From the NCBI GenBank assembly GCA_964390725.1, contig CAYMIW010000003.1, forward strand, positions 115,550 to 179,549: a stretch of 64,000 nt of DNA. The letters are read 5' to 3'. Origin of the DNA: JAABTH01 sp964390725 (lineage in GTDB: Bacteria > Bacillota > Dethiobacteria > DTU022). The position numbers and the translations under genes were made by a program. The notes under the pieces were generated by a model that saw only the letters and a list, made by a program, of their open reading frames with translations, searched no databases and was not told the origin of the DNA. Positions 51,157 through 59,775 of the stretch are shown one piece after another (position 1 is the stretch's first letter; every line of letters starts with the position of its first letter).

Positions 51157-52377
51157 ATGAAAAAAATTCTTGTTCTTGGTGTTGGAGCGCAGGGTAGTAC
51201 CGTAGCGAAAAGAATGGATGAAGAAAAAGAAGTAACAGAAATTATTTGTGCTGATTATGACGAAAAAGCGGTAAAAGAAATGGCTGCAACCCTTAAGAAA
51301 GCCAGGCCTCTGAAATTGGATGCCGGTAAAGTGAACAATATCGTCAAGGTGGCCAGAGGGGTAGATTTAATTGTTAATGCCTTGCCGATCGAATTTGGAA
51401 GAAAGGTAATACGTGCGGCGATTGAAGCTAAAACCGATTACCAGGATTTTGCTGCTTGTGATGATGATGAAAAAGACTGGGTTGAAGGTATCAGGGAAAT
51501 GTTCACTGAAACGGATGAGGAATTCAGAAAAATTGGCAAAACGGCCTTGATCAGCACTGGATCAGCTCCCGGACTGATTAGTGTGGTTACTAGAAAAACT
51601 GTGGAAATGTTGGACAGCTGCCATACAATCTATAACCTGGTTTGGGAGGGAGTCGAGGCAAAAAGGTTTCTTCCTTTCTGGTGGTCTCCTGCCGTTGCCT
51701 ATGCTGATATGTCTGAACCGGCTTATGCTTATGAGAATGGGAAGATAATCCAGACCGAACCTTTTAGCAAACCGGTTTATGTCAGGTTCAGGGGGCAGGA
51801 TCGGGAGGTCAGGCTGGTGGAACATGCTCATGACGAACCGGTTGAAATGGGTATTAATGCAGATAAATATCTTAAGGGAGCAAATAATATTTATTTTAAG
51901 TACGGTGGGGTAGGTGTGGAATTTGCCGAACCACTTTATCGGATGGGTGTTTTATCCAAAGCGCCCCTCGAACTGGATGGTGTGAAAGTGATTCCGAGAA
52001 ACCTGGTGATAAAGCTAACTCCACCTGCACCCAAGTACTATGACGAAATTAAGGAGATTATAGACGAAGGTTTAATCAGCGATGAGGGAGCGATGCTGGT
52101 TCAGGCTTTTGGTTTTTTAAAAGATGAAGAAGTGATAGTAGAAACATATATTAACGCCCCGGGTTGTGAAGAAGCTTTCAAGCGTTCCGGCCTGACCGGG
52201 GAGACGTACCTTACCGGTCAGTGTGGAGCTCTTTTCACGAAGCTTTTTGTCAATGACAAGATAAGCCGGAAGGGGTTAATTTCTCCTGAAATGCTTGATA
52301 TGGATCAGATAGAATGGTACCTGGAACAGGCAGCAGGGCTTGATATTACCCTGGATACTACAATCAGGAAAGTGTAG
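51157..52377 (+). CDS. Saccharopine dehydrogenase family protein (Lys9-like)
   Basis: A 406-residue NAD(P)-dependent enzyme. The Rossmann motif is LVLGVGAQGSTVAKRM, followed by VDLIVNALPIEFGRKVI and STGSAPGLISVV, the usual saccharopine dehydrogenase blocks, and a C-terminal substrate domain. ATG 51157 (AGAAGGGATAAAA upstream) is the start; a longer frame from 51049 would overlap the racemase gene. As no lysine-pathway gene is adjacent, the enzyme may reduce or oxidise an opine-like or amino acid adduct linked to diaminopropionate; this is inference. Confidence 0.85.
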   Translation: MKKILVLGVGAQGSTVAKRMDEEKEVTEIICADYDEKAVKEMAATLKKARPLKLDAGKVNNIVKVARGVDLIVNALPIEFGRKVIRAAIEAKTDYQDFAACDDDEKDWVEGIREMFTETDEEFRKIGKTALISTGSAPGLISVVTRKTVEMLDSCHTIYNLVWEGVEAKRFLPFWWSPAVAYADMSEPAYAYENGKIIQTEPFSKPVYVRFRGQDREVRLVEHAHDEPVEMGINADKYLKGANNIYFKYGGVGVEFAEPLYRMGVLSKAPLELDGVKVIPRNLVIKLTPPAPKYYDEIKEIIDEGLISDEGAMLVQAFGFLKDEEVIVETYINAPGCEEAFKRSGLTGETYLTGQCGALFTKLFVNDKISRKGLISPEMLDMDQIEWYLEQAAGLDITLDTTIRKV

Positions 52378-52422
52378 TTGTATCCCGGCAGAGTGAGAAT
52401 AATCTTGATAATAGCAGCAGCT

Positions 52423-52453
52423 AAGCACCGTGAATTGAGAACGGTGCTTTTTA
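52423..52453 (+). terminator. Intrinsic terminator of the aroF-to-saccharopine dehydrogenase operon
   Basis: Perfect 9-bp arms AAGCACCGT and ACGGTGCTT with a 9-base loop, followed by TTTAT. Confidence 0.88.
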
Positions 52454-52525
52454 TAAAAGGATTTGTGATTTAATTAAAGAATGAGTAAAGAAGATTAAGT
52501 ATAAGTATGGGAGGATTTTTTTGGC

Positions 52526-53602
52526 ATGGTTTTTTTAAACTGGCTGGTAAATTTATATGAAGAACATCTAGTCGAAATAATTATTGCCCTGGCAATATTC
52601 GTTTTTTTTCTGATTCTCAGAAAGATATTTGTAAAGTACATCATCAGGATGGCACTCGGCTTAACTAGTAAAACAGGGACGGACCTCGATACTGTAATTG
52701 TCAGGTCCCTGGAGAAACCACTCAGGACATTCCTGGTATTTCTTGGTCTTTACCTGGCCCTGACTTACCTTCCCCTGCCTGAAATGTTTAATGAAAAAAT
52801 GGTTGGTGTCTGGCGGATTGTAGTAATCATACTAAGTACCTGGGGTATCTATAATTTTATCGGCAATTATTCTATTCTCTTCTATGAGGTGAAGGACAGG
52901 CTGGATATTAATATAGATAGCATTCTGGCCTCTTTCCTGGCAAAATTAACCAGGGGCATTTTGCTGATTCTGGCTTTTGTAGTTATAGTCAGTGAACTGG
53001 GTTACGACATCAATGGTTTTATTGCCGGCCTTGGCCTTGGGGGTCTTACTATTGCTCTTGCTGCCCAGAATACTGCCTCCAATATTTTCGGAGGGATTGT
53101 TATTATAACTGACAAGCCATTTTCAATTGGAGACTGGATCCTGACCCCCAGCGTGGAGGGAACAGTGGAAGACATTACTTTCAGGAGCACGAAAGTGAGA
53201 ACATTTTCCGATGCACTGGTTACTGTCCCAAACGCAAGCCTGGCTAATGAAGCGGTAACTAACTGGACCAGGATGGGACGTAGGAGAGTCAGTTTTAAAT
53301 TAGGTCTTACCTATTCCACTCCCAGAACTAAAATTCAAAGCTGTGTGGACAGAATTAAGAATATGCTTGAAAACCATGATGATATTCATAAGAAGACAAT
53401 CTTTGTCAGGTTTGACAGCTTCAATGACAGCTCACTTGATATCTTTATATATTATTTTACTAAAACAACCGTTTGGGGAGATTATCTTAAAGTAAAAGAA
53501 GATGTTAATTATAAAATTATGGATATAATTGAAAATGAAGGTGTTTCCGTTGCTTTTCCCAGCAGAAGTATCTATATGGAGAAGCCATTGGATAGGTCGT
53601 AA
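52526..53602 (+). CDS. MscS-family mechanosensitive channel
   Basis: A 358-residue membrane protein with five helices. The pore helix is GFIAGLGLGGLTIALAAQNTASNIFGGIV, the most conserved MscS element, followed by FSIGDWI and the beta domain FRSTKVRTFSDALVTVPNASLANEAVTNW. It opens on membrane tension to release ions and solutes during osmotic downshock. GGGAGG lies 11 bases before the ATG. It stands alone after the terminator. Confidence 0.9.
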   Translation: MVFLNWLVNLYEEHLVEIIIALAIFVFFLILRKIFVKYIIRMALGLTSKTGTDLDTVIVRSLEKPLRTFLVFLGLYLALTYLPLPEMFNEKMVGVWRIVVIILSTWGIYNFIGNYSILFYEVKDRLDINIDSILASFLAKLTRGILLILAFVVIVSELGYDINGFIAGLGLGGLTIALAAQNTASNIFGGIVIITDKPFSIGDWILTPSVEGTVEDITFRSTKVRTFSDALVTVPNASLANEAVTNWTRMGRRRVSFKLGLTYSTPRTKIQSCVDRIKNMLENHDDIHKKTIFVRFDSFNDSSLDIFIYYFTKTTVWGDYLKVKEDVNYKIMDIIENEGVSVAFPSRSIYMEKPLDRS

Positions 53603-53742
53603 CCAGGGGCAGATTAAATTACTGGTAGTAGAAGACTGGTTTTAGCCTTTAAGCTGAATATTTTGTTGTAACTGTAAACTTATTAAAGGGTGGCAGAATT
53701 ATCTCTGCCGGTTAAATGAAAAAACTAATGGGGGTAGGCGCA

Positions 53743-54594
53743 TTGATTATTAACAGGGCTATGGTAGTGGGAGCAGGTCAAATGGGTAGCGGAATTGCCC
53801 AGGTTTTTGCTCAGTCCGGGATACCTGTTATACTTACTGATCTGGATCAAATTTTCATAGACAGGGGTTTGGCTGGAATTACCGCAAGTTTAGAGAGAAA
53901 TGTTGATAAGGGACGGATAACCGTTGAAGATAAAGATCGAACTTTAAAATTGGTTGAAGGGAGCGTTAATCTTTCAGTTGCTGCGAATGCAGACATTGTT
54001 ATAGAGGCGATAGATGAAAAAAAAGATGCTAAGGCAGAGCTGTTCAGTAAATTGAGCAGTATCTGTCCGGCCCGGACAATTCTGGCCAGTAACACTTCAT
54101 CACTCTCTATTACTACCCTGGCTTCGATCACAGACCGTCCGGAAAATGTTATCGGTATGCATTTCATGAACCCGGTTCCGGTCATGCGCCTGGTTGAAAT
54201 AATTCGTGGTATTGCCACCTCCGATGAAACATTTCAAGCGATTTGGGATTTATCTATAAGGCTTAACAAGGTACCAGTTGAAGTGATTGATTATCCAGGC
54301 TTTGTTTCCAACAGGATTTTGATGCCCATGATTAACGAGGCAATATTTTGCCTGATGGAAGGGGTTGCAAAACCCGAAGCGATTGACAGTGTGATGAAAC
54401 TGGGCATGAATCACCCGATGGGGCCACTGGAATTGGCAGACTTGATTGGTCTTGACACCTGCCTTTCTATTATGGAGGTGCTTAATGAAGGTTTTGGAGA
54501 CACCAAGTATCGCCCCTGTCCCCTGTTGAAAAAGTATGTTGCAGCTGGTTGGCTGGGCAGAAAAAGCGGTAAAGGCTTCTATAGCTATGAATAG
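53743..54594 (+). CDS. hbd: 3-Hydroxyacyl-CoA (3-hydroxybutyryl-CoA) dehydrogenase
   Basis: A 283-residue NAD-dependent dehydrogenase. The Rossmann motif is VVGAGQMGSGIAQVFA, the catalytic His lies in GMHFMNPVPVMRLVEI, and NHPMGPLELADLIGLD marks the C-terminal domain. It reduces acetoacetyl-CoA to 3-hydroxybutyryl-CoA or acts in reverse. I prefer TTG 53743 (GGGGGT upstream); an ATG at 53716 would add nine residues without a ribosome site. Partner genes (thiolase, crotonase, butyryl-CoA dehydrogenase) are not in the window. A 6-bp hairpin at 53692-53709 lies upstream. Confidence 0.88.
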   Translation: MIINRAMVVGAGQMGSGIAQVFAQSGIPVILTDLDQIFIDRGLAGITASLERNVDKGRITVEDKDRTLKLVEGSVNLSVAANADIVIEAIDEKKDAKAELFSKLSSICPARTILASNTSSLSITTLASITDRPENVIGMHFMNPVPVMRLVEIIRGIATSDETFQAIWDLSIRLNKVPVEVIDYPGFVSNRILMPMINEAIFCLMEGVAKPEAIDSVMKLGMNHPMGPLELADLIGLDTCLSIMEVLNEGFGDTKYRPCPLLKKYVAAGWLGRKSGKGFYSYE

Positions 54595-54627
54595 ATTGCC
54601 CGCAAATAAACTATTAAACGGATTATA

Positions 54628-54645
54628 AACCAGCCATAGCTGGTT
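54628..54645. terminator. Hairpin between convergent genes
   Basis: AACCAGC and GCTGGTT pair around CATA; followed by a T-rich stretch on the plus strand (AGATTTGTTTCC). It probably ends transcription of the dehydrogenase gene and perhaps of the opposing DUF554 gene. Confidence 0.55.
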
Positions 54646-54657
54646 AGATTTGTTTCC

Positions 54658-55383
54658 TTATCTTATAAAATTGATGAAAGGTATAAAAAGAAAGTAATAG
54701 ATTATCGGAATCAAAATAGACGGCAAGAGGTTGAGTGTTTTTATTCTTTTTATTTCCAGCATACCCAGGCCAATGCCCAGGATTAGTATACCGCCAATAA
54801 TTGATATTTCCCTGATGACATGAACGGTTAGCAGGGGTTCCAGGTATCCGGCAAATAGAATGATTGCGCCCTGGTAGACGAACACCATAATGGCGGAAAA
54901 CAAAACGCCTATACCCATAGTTGATGCTAAAATCATCGCGGTTACACCATCAAGGACAGATTTAGCGAAAAGCATATCATGGTTACCACGAAGGCCGCTT
55001 TCGAGAGATCCAATAATTGCCATCGTGCCCACACAAAAAATTAAACTGGCTGTAACAAAGCCCCTGGCTACACTGGTTTTATCCTGACCGTTTCCAGGGT
55101 CGATTTTATTTTGCAAAGCCATACCAATTTTATCAAGGCCTTTTTCGAGGCCGACAAGTTCTCCGATAACTCCGCCGATAACAAGGCTGATGATGAACAA
55201 TATTGGTTCACTATCGGGCTCTAAAAGACCCTGTATCGCTGTGGTAGCGCCAATAAAGATAACAGAAAGCCCGATTGCCTGCATTACAATTGTTTTATAA
55301 TTTTCCTTAAGACCTTTATGAACCAAAAGTCCCAACAGGCTGCCGACGATTATTGTGATTAAATTGACATAGTTTCCAAGCAT
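54658..55383 (-). CDS. DUF554 family membrane protein
   Basis: A 241-residue protein with about seven membrane helices. The start MLGNYVNLITIIVGSLLGLL, then IGLSVIFIGATTAIQGLL, GGVIGELVGLEKGLDKIG and KSVLDGVTAMILASTMGIGVLFSA are the conserved blocks of DUF554 (YdfK/YqgA). Function is unknown; small-molecule transport is assumed for the family. GGGAGAG lies upstream of ATG 55383. Confidence 0.88.
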   Translation of the reverse strand: MLGNYVNLITIIVGSLLGLLVHKGLKENYKTIVMQAIGLSVIFIGATTAIQGLLEPDSEPILFIISLVIGGVIGELVGLEKGLDKIGMALQNKIDPGNGQDKTSVARGFVTASLIFCVGTMAIIGSLESGLRGNHDMLFAKSVLDGVTAMILASTMGIGVLFSAIMVFVYQGAIILFAGYLEPLLTVHVIREISIIGGILILGIGLGMLEIKRIKTLNLLPSILIPIIYYFLFIPFINFIR

Positions 55384-55593
55384 TGAGCAACTCTCCCGGT
55401 CGTTTAACTTTTCATCGATCTATAAGACTATATAAGCTGCAATTACACCTGCATATTATAACATTCTTTTTATTTTGTTGTAATAAATTAATAAAACAGG
55501 CAATCTGCATGGCACTAAGGCATATAAATCTGCTTCAAAATTATCTTGAATGGCTCTATATTTGTGGTAATGTTTTTATTAGGGGGTGCTCTC

Positions 55594-55944
55594 TTGAGAC
55601 TACGCAATATCCTGGTTGTGGCTTTTTCTCTGCTGATAGTTGCCACTATTCTATGGCATGAAACAATATTTCAGGAAGGCAATCCTCTGCTAATCGCTTC
55701 AGCGATTATCAGGTTGGAGCTTGGCAACGATCAGCTGGTTCACCTATCTGATAGAAAACTGATTCAAAAAAGCGGTGAAGTGGAGATTTTGAACAGTTAT
55801 CTGAGTGAAAAAGGGTGGGTATTCAGCGACAGGTTAGGATCCGGGCTTTTTTATCAAAAAGATGCCGATCTACTTTTTGTTCACTCTCGTATGTATACCC
55901 GTTTTTATATTGTCTATGAACTGGATAGGTCCTTAAACCATTAG
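55594..55944 (+). CDS. Hypothetical single-pass membrane protein
   Basis: A 116-residue protein with one N-terminal membrane helix (ILVVAFSLLIVATILWHE) and an outer or cytoplasmic domain of about 85 residues. TTG 55594 has AGGGGGTG upstream; an ATG at 55546 is the alternative. No family is recognised. Its 3' end overlaps the opposite-strand membrane protein by 12 bases. Confidence 0.55.
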   Translation: MRLRNILVVAFSLLIVATILWHETIFQEGNPLLIASAIIRLELGNDQLVHLSDRKLIQKSGEVEILNSYLSEKGWVFSDRLGSGLFYQKDADLLFVHSRMYTRFYIVYELDRSLNH

Positions 55945-56235
55945 CAGCAGAGTGAAAAGAAAAACCGGAATATACAATATTGTCGCTACCAGGTTTCCAA
56001 TCCACAGGCTCCTAATCCTGGTTTTTTTTAAATAATATATTAAATGCATCAGTAGTGTCCCACCGAAGCCAAGCAGGAAAGCGGCCAGAGCTGCAGTATG
56101 CAGCTCTGGTATAGGTTGCGCACCCGGCTCGAGGCTGGCCCGCATAGCCATCATCTTAATACTTAATGAACAGAGCAGGGTGAACCAGGAGCAGGATGAA
56201 ATAACAATAATAAAAGCATTGATTAGTATTTGCAT
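55933..56235 (-). CDS. Hypothetical three-helix membrane protein
   Basis: A 100-residue protein with three hydrophobic segments (about 5-28, 48-68 and 76-99). I recognise no family. It follows the CheX-like gene by nine bases on the same strand and may be cotranscribed with it and the CheY-like gene. A ribosome site (TAAGGT) lies 11 bases before the ATG. Confidence 0.6.
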   Translation of the reverse strand: MQILINAFIIVISSCSWFTLLCSLSIKMMAMRASLEPGAQPIPELHTAALAAFLLGFGGTLLMHLIYYLKKTRIRSLWIGNLVATILYIPVFLFTLLLMV

Positions 56236-56244
56236 ACTTAAAGC

Positions 56245-57126
56245 TTACCTTAATGCCAGGGCCAGAATTATTCTTCCGATGCTGGTATTAATTCCTACCA
56301 GGTGGGCTTCATCCAAAATATCAGGCTGTTGATTTCTGGAAATTTCGGGTGGTGTAAGCTTTATTATTTTACCCTGGTTGGACATGTTAACTGAAAAGAG
56401 GCCGTTATGAAGGTTCAGAAACTCAGCCAGTGAGGATTCGGCCAGTTCAGGGTTGTCTTCAACCGGCATGCCGGCATATTGTTCAGCAATTTTCATGAAA
56501 GAGTCCGGCCCGGTAAGAATGGCGGTAAAAATTTTTCTCTTATAGTTAAGGTACTGATAAGCGCAGATGCAGTTATTCTTTAATTCTTGTTTTTCCAGGT
56601 CAAGCCAGGGTTGTTGGTCAAGGAAACGGGTAATGTTTCTGAGCATCAGGGAGGTGTAGTCATAAAGAATTGCGGAAAACTCTTCGCAGTTAAAGTCAAT
56701 AAACTCCCGAATTATCTCATCATTTTTACCCTCTTCAAGAATATCAAGCTGGTCGTAGTTTAAACCGGAATCAATTTCAAAGTTTCTTAACTCCCGATCC
56801 AGTTCTTCGTAATTAAAATAGCCGAGATCAACAGCTGCCTGTCCAAGCTGTAGCTTAGACTCCCTTGACTGCAGTCGTAATAATTCACCTGCTTTTTCAA
56901 GTGTTATAAAACCTTTGGCAATTGCAATCTCACCAAAATACATATCGCTGTTCTTCTGGGCTTCGATTATTTCTTCAACCTGGCTACCGGTTAATAGCCC
57001 TTGTTGTATAGCCAGTGTGCCAAGCTTGATTCTTGTTTTGTGCATGTGGTCAAGTATTTTTTTTAGATCTTCAGCAGTTAATATATTTTTTCTTAACAGG
57101 TAGCTGCCGAAATATTTATCATACAA
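56245..57126 (-). CDS. CheX-like protein with N-terminal MshEN-type repeats
   Basis: A 293-residue protein. Residues 1-115 contain repeated units like those at the N-terminus of type II secretion ATPases (FGSYLLRKNILTAEDLKKIL, LGTLAIQQGLLTGSQVEEII, FGEIAIAKGFITLEKAGELL, LGQAAVDLGYFNYEELDREL), four copies of about 33 residues. MshEN domains bind cyclic di-GMP in some proteins. The C-terminal half contains a CheX-like phosphatase segment (ESSLAEFLNLHNGLFSV). The TTG start overlaps the CheY-like gene by eight bases, so the pair likely forms a phosphosignalling module. Confidence 0.7.
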   Translation of the reverse strand: MYDKYFGSYLLRKNILTAEDLKKILDHMHKTRIKLGTLAIQQGLLTGSQVEEIIEAQKNSDMYFGEIAIAKGFITLEKAGELLRLQSRESKLQLGQAAVDLGYFNYEELDRELRNFEIDSGLNYDQLDILEEGKNDEIIREFIDFNCEEFSAILYDYTSLMLRNITRFLDQQPWLDLEKQELKNNCICAYQYLNYKRKIFTAILTGPDSFMKIAEQYAGMPVEDNPELAESSLAEFLNLHNGLFSVNMSNQGKIIKLTPPEISRNQQPDILDEAHLVGINTSIGRIILALALR

Positions 57127-57505
57127 TTGTATCCCCTCCTGTAAGCTTGCTGATTATATTGGACAAATCCTGATCATTCCATGGTTTTTGCAGGAAATCA
57201 TCCGCACCAAGGGTAAGGGCTTTTTGCAGATTTTCTTTGGTACCGGTAGATGTTATCATGACAATGTAAGCTTTGTGATCACTGAACTTGATTTTTTCCA
57301 GGCATTTCAACCCGTCTTGTTCGGGCATTACAAGGTCGAGTAGAACAAGGTCCGGTTTTTCCCTTGTATACAGATCTACTACTTTGTTACCGTCGACGGC
57401 TTCAATCAGATCAAAATCTCCAATATTTTCAAGGGCCATGATCATTTTTTTGCGTATTAGTAAGGAATCGTCACATATTAAAATTTTCTTCTTTCTGTCA
57501 CTCAC
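57119..57505 (-). CDS. CheY-like single-domain response regulator
   Basis: A 128-residue receiver domain. ICDDSLLIRKK holds the acidic pair, LVLLDLVMPEQDG the phosphoacceptor Asp, MITSTG the Thr/Ser switch and FLQKPW the Lys. There is no output domain, so it acts through protein contacts, most likely with the CheX-like protein encoded next (overlapping by eight bases). GTG 57505 has AGAGGTGG upstream; the frame opens earlier at 57559. Confidence 0.88.
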   Translation of the reverse strand: MSDRKKKILICDDSLLIRKKMIMALENIGDFDLIEAVDGNKVVDLYTREKPDLVLLDLVMPEQDGLKCLEKIKFSDHKAYIVMITSTGTKENLQKALTLGADDFLQKPWNDQDLSNIISKLTGGDTIV

Positions 57506-57683
57506 TGAAGCCACCTCTTCCCGGATATGATCAGGTTTGCCGGTTTGGTAAAAGCTCATGATATAACACTTATTAGTATATTGGAAAGAAACAAACTACA
57601 CTAAAAATTCTACGCAGATGTTTATTGTCCTTCTGTAATTGTGAATATCTTTGGCACACCTGTTTTTATTAACATAATAATCG

Positions 57684-57692
57684 TGTTATAAT
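57684..57692 (+). promoter_or_regulatory. Extended -10 promoter candidate
   Basis: TGTTATAAT (TGnTATAAT) 46 bases before the exported protein gene; no clear -35 box. Confidence 0.4.
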
Positions 57693-57738
57693 AAATTTGC
57701 GGTTTTGTAATTATGCATCCAGGGAAGGGGCCATTGAT

Positions 57739-58257
57739 ATGAAGGCTTTAAGCCGGATCATTTGTTTAACGTTACTTTTCATCTTTTTTCACACTCATTT
57801 GCCTGCTGGTCTGTTAAGTTTACAATCCACATGTTTAGGTCAGACATTTAGCATGGAACAGCAAGCGGGGAATTCACAGGGTGTAGTTAGTCGTGATATA
57901 AGCATCAGTGATCCCTGGTCCGGAGCTTACCTTAATGAAAGAGTTACAGTTGTTGGGCGAGCTGAAATTCGTGATTCTTTTAGTATGAATAATTTGTGGC
58001 CTGCCCCCGGTGGGGAAAATGATTTTGATTTGGATAGTGTTTTTAGTAGTGATACGATCGATATGAACATATTTAACGAAACTGACCATTCAAGCAATGA
58101 AACTGAAAAGATATTCAACCAGGAATCAAAAAGTGAGAGCGGATGGGAAACAAATATATACAGAGCAGGGGATATTATAATAAATAATGATCAGCGGGCA
58201 GATATGTTTTTTAACCACCCTGCTGCCAATAAATATAGCTGGCTGGATCTGTTTTAG
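57739..58257 (+). CDS. Hypothetical exported protein
   Basis: A 172-residue protein with a signal peptide (MKALSRIICLTLLFIFFHTHLPAG, cleaved near residue 33) and a mature part rich in Asp, Asn and Ser without recognised domains. GAAGGGG lies before ATG 57739. Low sequence complexity (DSVFSSDTIDMN, NETDHSSNETEK) suggests a disordered secreted or surface protein. I can name no function. Confidence 0.6.
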   Translation: MKALSRIICLTLLFIFFHTHLPAGLLSLQSTCLGQTFSMEQQAGNSQGVVSRDISISDPWSGAYLNERVTVVGRAEIRDSFSMNNLWPAPGGENDFDLDSVFSSDTIDMNIFNETDHSSNETEKIFNQESKSESGWETNIYRAGDIIINNDQRADMFFNHPAANKYSWLDLF

Positions 58258-58275
58258 TGATTTGAAAGGTAAGGC

Positions 58276-59619
58276 TTAACTTTCAACTTTCTTCCGTCCC
58301 ACCCGACCGGTTAGGATGATCGGGTCATAAACCGGTGAAAAAGGTGGAGCATAGGCCAAATCCAATTCGAAAAGCTGCTTTATAGTCATAAGTCCGGTTA
58401 TGGCAGTGGCATATACATCTATTCTTTTTACACTGTCTACAGGGCCGATTAATTGCGCTCCCAGCAGGCGTCCTCCCTTTTTTTCTGCAACCAGCACGGC
58501 TGTTAAGGGAGCGTGACCGGGGAAATAGTGAGCTTTACTGCTTGCTGTAACCGTATACTTGACAGCATTAATCTCATTGCTTTCGGCCTCCGCCAGGGTC
58601 AGGCCGGTGCGGGCGATTCCCATGCTACAAAATTTTGTTACTGCACTACCCAGGGTACCTGGAAATATTTCTGTTCCACCGCTAATGTTTATTCCTGCAG
58701 TGACCCCTTCCTTGTTGGCTTTTAAAGCCAAAGGGGCGAAAATTTCTTTTCCGGTAATCAGGTTTTTTGTTGCAGTACAGTCACCGGCCGAGTATATTTC
58801 TGGCAGGCTAGTCTGCATAGATCCATTTACCCTTATTGCATTTTTTATACCTGTTTGAATACCGCACTGAATGGCAAGATCACTGTTGGGTTCCATTCCG
58901 GCGGCGATTACTACCAGATCAAAGGTATATGAGTTTTGGTCAGTTGTTACTTCAACCAGGTTGTTATGTTCTTCTACCCGGGCTACATGTTCATTGAGCA
59001 ATATGGTAACATTTTCTTTTTCCATTTCTGCAATAACAAGGTCAGAGATTTCTCTTTCAAAAGAAAGCGACAAGCTGTCGCGACGGTGAATGAGGTGTGT
59101 TTTTAAACCAATTTCCTTAAAGGTTTCAACCATCTCGATGGCAATGTAGCCACCTCCAATAACTGCACAGTCTGACGGTTTTTCTTGTCTGATGAAATCA
59201 AGCAGTCTTTTTCCGTCTTCAAGGGTGTTTATGGTAAATACACGCGCTGAAGTTTCATAATCTAGGTCACTTTTTAAGGGCCGGGCACCGGTTGAAATAA
59301 GCAGCCTGTCAAATGATTTCGAATAGGTGCCGTCGCTGCTTTTTACCTGTAATGTATGTTTACCAGGGTCTATCGATAATACTTCATGCCCCAGTTTAAG
59401 GTCAAGATTTCTTTTTTCCACTGCTTCCTGCGGTGTAACCGTAATTAGTTTTTCTAATTCGGGAACCAGCCCCTGGACGTAGTAGGGAATTCCACAGGCG
59501 GCATAGGAGATGTAAGAACCTTTTTCCAGAACTGTTACATTCCAATCAGGTTTTTGTCTTTTTACCTGGCTGGCTGTGCTCATACCTGCGGCATTTCCTC
59601 CAATAACTACCACTTCCAC
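58276..59619 (-). CDS. CoA-disulfide reductase / pyridine nucleotide-disulfide oxidoreductase
   Basis: A 447-residue flavoprotein of the single-Cys class. The FAD motif is VVIGGNAAGMSTA, the redox Cys is C42 in SYAACGIPYY, the NAD(P)H motif is AVIGGGYIAIEMVE, and EIYSAGDCTATKN closes the FAD site. The pattern matches CoA-disulfide reductase or NADH oxidase (Nox/CDR). It reduces CoA disulfide or oxygen, an anaerobe's defence against oxidation. GTG 59619 (GGGGAG upstream) gives a normal length; ATGs at 59628 and 59658 are alternatives. Confidence 0.85.
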   Translation of the reverse strand: MEVVVIGGNAAGMSTASQVKRQKPDWNVTVLEKGSYISYAACGIPYYVQGLVPELEKLITVTPQEAVEKRNLDLKLGHEVLSIDPGKHTLQVKSSDGTYSKSFDRLLISTGARPLKSDLDYETSARVFTINTLEDGKRLLDFIRQEKPSDCAVIGGGYIAIEMVETFKEIGLKTHLIHRRDSLSLSFEREISDLVIAEMEKENVTILLNEHVARVEEHNNLVEVTTDQNSYTFDLVVIAAGMEPNSDLAIQCGIQTGIKNAIRVNGSMQTSLPEIYSAGDCTATKNLITGKEIFAPLALKANKEGVTAGINISGGTEIFPGTLGSAVTKFCSMGIARTGLTLAEAESNEINAVKYTVTASSKAHYFPGHAPLTAVLVAEKKGGRLLGAQLIGPVDSVKRIDVYATAITGLMTIKQLFELDLAYAPPFSPVYDPIILTGRVGRKKVES

Positions 59620-59716
59620 GATGTTCATCTCCCCTTTTATTGATCTGTTGTATGTCACTTAATTCTTTCGCCTGAATGAAGCAATTCTCCTTTATCCGGT
59701 CTGGATAAACAAGATC

Positions 59717-59751
59717 AAGCAAGCTCCCAATAGTTGCCAGGGAGCTTGCTT
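59717..59751 (-). terminator. Strong hairpin after the lipoprotein gene
   Basis: Perfect 12-bp arms AAGCAAGCTCCC and GGGAGCTTGCTT with an 11-base loop. On the minus strand it lies 24 bases past the lipoprotein gene and before a short T-rich stretch. Confidence 0.65.
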
Positions 59752-59775
59752 AAAGATTGGTAATAGTTTAAGTTA

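Noticed and set aside
55383..55661. A 92-residue frame rich in Cys and His before the hypothetical protein at 55594
   Set aside because: No ribosome site, overlaps the supported start region and shows no conserved pattern.
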